Translations under genes and position numbers: made by a program | Part shown: positions 60,757-64,000 of the stretch, piece after piece | How the letters are laid out: each line of letters opens with the position of its first letter | Position numbering within the stretch: the stretch's first letter is position 1 | Source of the DNA: Methyloversatilis thermotolerans | Lineage (GTDB): Bacteria; Pseudomonadota; Gammaproteobacteria; Burkholderiales; Rhodocyclaceae | Direction of reading: 5' to 3' | Assembly (NCBI RefSeq): GCF_000372885.1 | Contig: NZ_KB889967.1 | Coordinates: 1,367,215-1,431,214, forward strand | DNA length: 64,000 bases | Notes under the pieces: model-generated | The model's input: the letters and a program-made list of their open reading frames with translations, nothing else | Database searches by the model: none | Told to the model about the DNA's origin: nothing

Positions 60757-63444
60757 ATGCAGTACGAGCATTACCTGAAATCGATGTTCGAGCCGCAGTC
60801 GGTGGCGGTGCTTGGCGCGACCGAAAGAGCCGGGGCCTGCGGCTCGGTCATCATGCGCAACATGATCGACAGCGGCTTCGCCGGTGAGCTGCATGCGATC
60901 AATCCGAAACACGACAAGGTGTTCGGCCGGCCCTGCGTGGCCCGGCTGGAGGATCTGCGCAAGCGTCCCGACCTGGTCATCCTGTGCACGCCGGCACGCA
61001 CCATCCCCGGTCTGATCGAGGAATGCGGTCGCGCCGGCATCAAGGCCGCCATCATCGTGAGCGGCGGCTTCACGGAAGCCGGGCCAGCCGGTGCCGAGTT
61101 GCTGCGACGCACGCGCAGCGCGGCCAAGCGCGGCGGTGTGCGGGTGATCGGTCCGAACTGTCTCGGCCTGCTGCGGCCTTCACTCGGCCTGAACGCCAGC
61201 CATACCCGTTCCTCGGGCAAGCCCGGCAGCATAGGCCTCATTTCCCAGTCCGGCGCGGTATGCGCGGCCCTGCTCGATTGGGCGCAGTCGAATGGCGTCG
61301 GTTTTTCCACCGTGGTGTCGCTGGGCGGCGCCATGGACCTGGATTTCGGTGAAATCCTCGACTACATGATCGCCGACCCGAAGACGGAAAGCGTATTCAT
61401 GTTCATCGAGGGCGTGCGCGATGCGCGCCGCTTCATGAGCGCCGTGCGCGCGGCCGCCCGCGTGAAGCCGGTGTTCGCGATCAAGGTCGGCCGTCACGCC
61501 ACCGGCGCGCGCACCTTCGAATCGCACACCGGCGCGCTGGTCGGCTCGGATGATGTGTTCGATGCCGCACTGCGCCGCGCCGGCGTGGTACGGCTGTATT
61601 CGCTGGGCCAGATGTTTTCCGCCGCCAATGCGCTGTTTACCGGCTTCAAGCCAGCCGGCAAGCGGCTGGCCATCGTCACCAATGGCAGCGGACCGGCCAT
61701 GATGGCGACCGACCGCGCGACCGATCTGGGCATTCCGGTCGCCATGCTGGCGCCGGAAACGCTGGATGTGCTGAACCGTGCACTGCCACCGACCTGGTCG
61801 CGCGGCAATCCGGTGGATCTTGGCGGCGACGCGGATGCCGCGCGCTATCATGCCGCGCTTGAAGCGGTGCTGGCCGACCCGGGCGTGGATGGCGTGCTCA
61901 CGCTGCTGTCGCCACTGGTCTCCACGCAGCCCACTTCCATCGCCGAAACGGTGATCGAACTGGCCAAGACCGCCGGCAAGCCGATGATGACCTGCTGGAT
62001 GGGCTGCGAACAGGTGCGTGAGGCACGCGCACTGTTCGAGGCCGCCCACATTCCCAGCTTCCGCTCGCCGGAGCCTTCGGTCGAACTGTTCCATCACATC
62101 GCCTCCTACTACCGCAACCAGCAGTTGCTGCGCCAGGCGCCGGCATCGCTGGCGCAGGACCTGGATCCGCCCTCGGTCGAATCGGCACGCCTGGTGATCG
62201 AAACCGCGCTGTCGGAACGCCGCACCACGCTGACCGAAATGGAATCCAAGGCGCTGCTGGCGGCCTTCCGCATTCCGATCGCGCAGACCGTGGTCGCGCG
62301 CAGCGCGACCGAAGCCATGGTGTATGCGGAAGAGATGGGGCTGCCGGTGGCGATGAAGATCGACTCGCCGGACATTTCCCACAAGAGCGATGTGGGCGGC
62401 GTGCGCCTGCATGTGGACAATCTGCGCTCGGTGCGCGACTGCTGGCAGGAACTGATGAGCGAAGTCGGTCGCCGCAGGCCGGAAGCCAAGCTGCGCGGCG
62501 TATCGATCGAGCCCATGGTGATCAAGCGCAACGCGCGCGAACTGTTCGTCGGCGTGGTCAATGACGAGGTGTTCGGGCCGGTCATCAGTTTCGGTTACGG
62601 CGGCACGCGCATCGAGGTGCTGGGCGACCGCGCGGTCACCTTGCCGCCGATCAATGTCGAACTGGCGCGCGACGCGATACAGCGCACGCGCGCCGCCGCC
62701 ATGCTGGGCGAGTTCCGCGGCATGCCGCCGATAGATATGGATGCGCTGGAGCGGGTGCTCATCCGCGTATCGGAAATGGTGTGCGAGCTGCCATGGATAC
62801 GCGAGATGGACATCAACCCGCTGCTGGTCGACGAGGACGGCTGCGTGGCGGTGGATGCGCGCATCACGCTGGCCGACGTGCAGCCGACCGCCACGCCGTA
62901 TTCGCACATGGCCATCCACCCCTACCCGGCGCGGCTGGAGCACGTGGTGACCTTGCCCAATGGCACGCGCGCGCTGATCCGGCCGATACGCCCGGAGGAC
63001 GCCGATCGCGAGGCGCGTTTCGTGCGCGAGCTGTCGCCGGAAACCCGTTACCTGCGCTTCATGAGCACGATCAAGGAACTGCCGCCGCAACTGCTGGCCC
63101 GGCTCACGCAGATCGACTATGACCGCGAAATGGCGCTGGTGGCGATTGCCGACGACGATGCGGAACAGCTCGGCGTCTGTCGCTATGTGGTCAATCCCGA
63201 TGGCGAAAGCTGCGAATTCGCCATCGTCATCGCCGATGCCTGGCAGCGCCAGGGACTGGCCCGCATCATGATGAACCTGCTGATCGAAACCGCGCGCGAG
63301 CGCGGTCTGCGCGTCATGGAAGGCGTGTTCCTCGCGAACAACGAGCGCATGCTGCGCTTCGTGCAAAGCCTGGGCTTCCATATCAGCCGCGACCCCGAGG
63401 ACAGTTCGCTGGTCAATGGCGAACTGCTGCTGCGCAGCGCATGA
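60757..63444 (+). CDS. pat: Protein lysine acetyltransferase Pat (ADP-forming acyl-CoA synthetase-like/GNAT fusion)
   Basis: An 895-residue multidomain protein. The N-terminal CoA-binding domain (SVAVLGATERAGACGSVIMR, residues 10-130) and succinyl-CoA-ligase-like domain (SGKPGSIGLISQSGAVCAAL; ESHTGALVGSDDVF) precede an ATP-grasp domain (about 480-700, ALLAAFRIPIAQTVVARSAT; MKIDSPDISHKSDVGGVRLH). A C-terminal GNAT domain occupies about residues 740-890 (RALIRPIRPEDADREARFVR, EFAIVIADAWQRQGLARIMM, GVFLANNERMLRFVQSLGF). It acetylates lysines of acyl-CoA synthetases and other proteins, as Pat/YfiQ does. ATG at 60757 is preceded by GGGAG; it overlaps tag by 4 bp. Confidence 0.93.
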   Translation: MQYEHYLKSMFEPQSVAVLGATERAGACGSVIMRNMIDSGFAGELHAINPKHDKVFGRPCVARLEDLRKRPDLVILCTPARTIPGLIEECGRAGIKAAIIVSGGFTEAGPAGAELLRRTRSAAKRGGVRVIGPNCLGLLRPSLGLNASHTRSSGKPGSIGLISQSGAVCAALLDWAQSNGVGFSTVVSLGGAMDLDFGEILDYMIADPKTESVFMFIEGVRDARRFMSAVRAAARVKPVFAIKVGRHATGARTFESHTGALVGSDDVFDAALRRAGVVRLYSLGQMFSAANALFTGFKPAGKRLAIVTNGSGPAMMATDRATDLGIPVAMLAPETLDVLNRALPPTWSRGNPVDLGGDADAARYHAALEAVLADPGVDGVLTLLSPLVSTQPTSIAETVIELAKTAGKPMMTCWMGCEQVREARALFEAAHIPSFRSPEPSVELFHHIASYYRNQQLLRQAPASLAQDLDPPSVESARLVIETALSERRTTLTEMESKALLAAFRIPIAQTVVARSATEAMVYAEEMGLPVAMKIDSPDISHKSDVGGVRLHVDNLRSVRDCWQELMSEVGRRRPEAKLRGVSIEPMVIKRNARELFVGVVNDEVFGPVISFGYGGTRIEVLGDRAVTLPPINVELARDAIQRTRAAAMLGEFRGMPPIDMDALERVLIRVSEMVCELPWIREMDINPLLVDEDGCVAVDARITLADVQPTATPYSHMAIHPYPARLEHVVTLPNGTRALIRPIRPEDADREARFVRELSPETRYLRFMSTIKELPPQLLARLTQIDYDREMALVAIADDDAEQLGVCRYVVNPDGESCEFAIVIADAWQRQGLARIMMNLLIETARERGLRVMEGVFLANNERMLRFVQSLGFHISRDPEDSSLVNGELLLRSA

Positions 63445-64000
63445 GCGGGCCGATGCGCTGCGGCTGGTGCGGCACCGATCCGCTCTACGTGAGTTATCAC
63501 GACGAGGAGTGGGGTGTGCCGGTGCGCGACGAACAGGCGCTGTTCGAGCGCCTCATCCTCGAGGGTGCGCAAGCCGGCCTGGCGTGGATCACCATACTGC
63601 GCAAGCGTGAGGGCTATCGGCGAGCCTTCGACGGTTTCGACCCGCAGCGCATCGCGCGCTATGACGATTCCGATCGCGCGCGGCTGCTGGGCGATGCCGG
63701 CATCGTGCGCAACCGGCTCAAGATCGACGCCGCCATCGGCAACGCGCGCGCACTGCTGGCGCTGCATGAACGCGGCCAGTCGCTGTCCTCGCTGGTGTGG
63801 GACCGGGTGGATGGCCAGCCGATGGTGAATCACTGGCGCTCGCTGGCCGACTGCCCTGCGCGCACCGACCTGTCGGACCAGTTGTCCCGGGATCTGGGCA
63901 AACTTGGCTTCCGCTTCGTCGGCAGCACCATACTGTATGCATGGATGCAGTCGGTCGGCATCGTGAACGACCACCTGGTCGACTGTTTCCGGCATCGCGA
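63441..64000 (+). CDS. tag: DNA-3-methyladenine glycosylase I (3' end outside window)
   Basis: The frame from ATG 63441 is open to the window end with about 186 residues visible. MRCGWCGTDPLYVSYHDEEW has the zinc-ligand Cys and His of the Tag family; EGAQAGLAWITILRKREGYR and IVRNRLKIDAAIGNARALL follow. MVNHWRSL and VNDHLVDCF near the end hold the remaining zinc ligands. The enzyme excises 3-methyladenine from alkylated DNA. It overlaps the pat stop by 4 bp. The last residues of the protein are beyond the edge. Confidence 0.93.
   Translation, partial: MSGPMRCGWCGTDPLYVSYHDEEWGVPVRDEQALFERLILEGAQAGLAWITILRKREGYRRAFDGFDPQRIARYDDSDRARLLGDAGIVRNRLKIDAAIGNARALLALHERGQSLSSLVWDRVDGQPMVNHWRSLADCPARTDLSDQLSRDLGKLGFRFVGSTILYAWMQSVGIVNDHLVDCFRHR

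Noticed and set aside
61180-63381. A 733-codon minus-strand frame
   Set aside because: Antisense to pat, with no recognisable motifs and shadow-type composition.

Overview
The window is a high-GC chromosomal segment from a Gram-negative bacterium, most likely a betaproteobacterium of the Rhodocyclales. The pyrroloquinoline-quinone (PQQ) theme, a PqqU/YncD-like outer-membrane receptor plus two metallohydrolases resembling the 'quinoprotein relay' families, suggests a methylotroph-like genus such as Methyloversatilis. That placement is inferred from gene content and was not tested. No rRNA, CRISPR array or prophage was seen.

Positions 1-20593 are housekeeping: a partial MlaE-type permease and ppx facing ppk1; a degenerate nuclease-like secreted protein; an ArsC/Spx-like protein overlapping an unusual Hsp33; minCDE followed by a spermidine-synthase-like gene; a two-gene cytochrome c operon with a good promoter; an AcuI/YhdH oxidoreductase; an orphan PIN protein; a PqqU-like TonB receptor; tatD; an OsmB-like lipoprotein; tRNA-Leu(UAA); and cysD-cysN-selD.

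Positions about 21041-40573 form one leftward surface-polysaccharide locus of visibly lower GC. In transcription order it encodes Gmd, a Gmd-like paralogue, a NeuB-type synthase, a KdsC-like phosphatase, a PtmA-like SDR, an aldehyde dehydrogenase, a CMP-sugar synthetase, a full-length transketolase, two methyltransferases, a GT4 glycosyltransferase, a Wzx flippase, two GT-B/capsule-type proteins, a decayed membrane-protein gene and two more GT4 enzymes. NeuB, phosphatase, SDR, ALDH, cytidylyltransferase and transketolase are packed 2-13 bp apart with no aminotransferase, acetyltransferase or 2-epimerase. This looks like a route to an unusual CMP-activated ulosonic acid and is the best candidate here for an undescribed pathway. 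The upstream end is closed by a decayed IS3 element next to tRNA-Ala(CGC).

Positions 42043-64000 return to core genes: tRNA-Ala, sua5/tsaC-purK, purE, rhlE, two MBL-fold proteins flanking a small secreted protein, a tripartite RND efflux operon, ybbA/tesA sharing overlapping divergent starts, mnmH (the selD product feeds this enzyme), a methyltransferase, an orphan PAS sensor kinase, a Pat-type protein acetyltransferase and a truncated tag. Several proteins carry altered active sites: Hsp33, the SNase-like protein, the CysN C-terminus and the first MBL protein.
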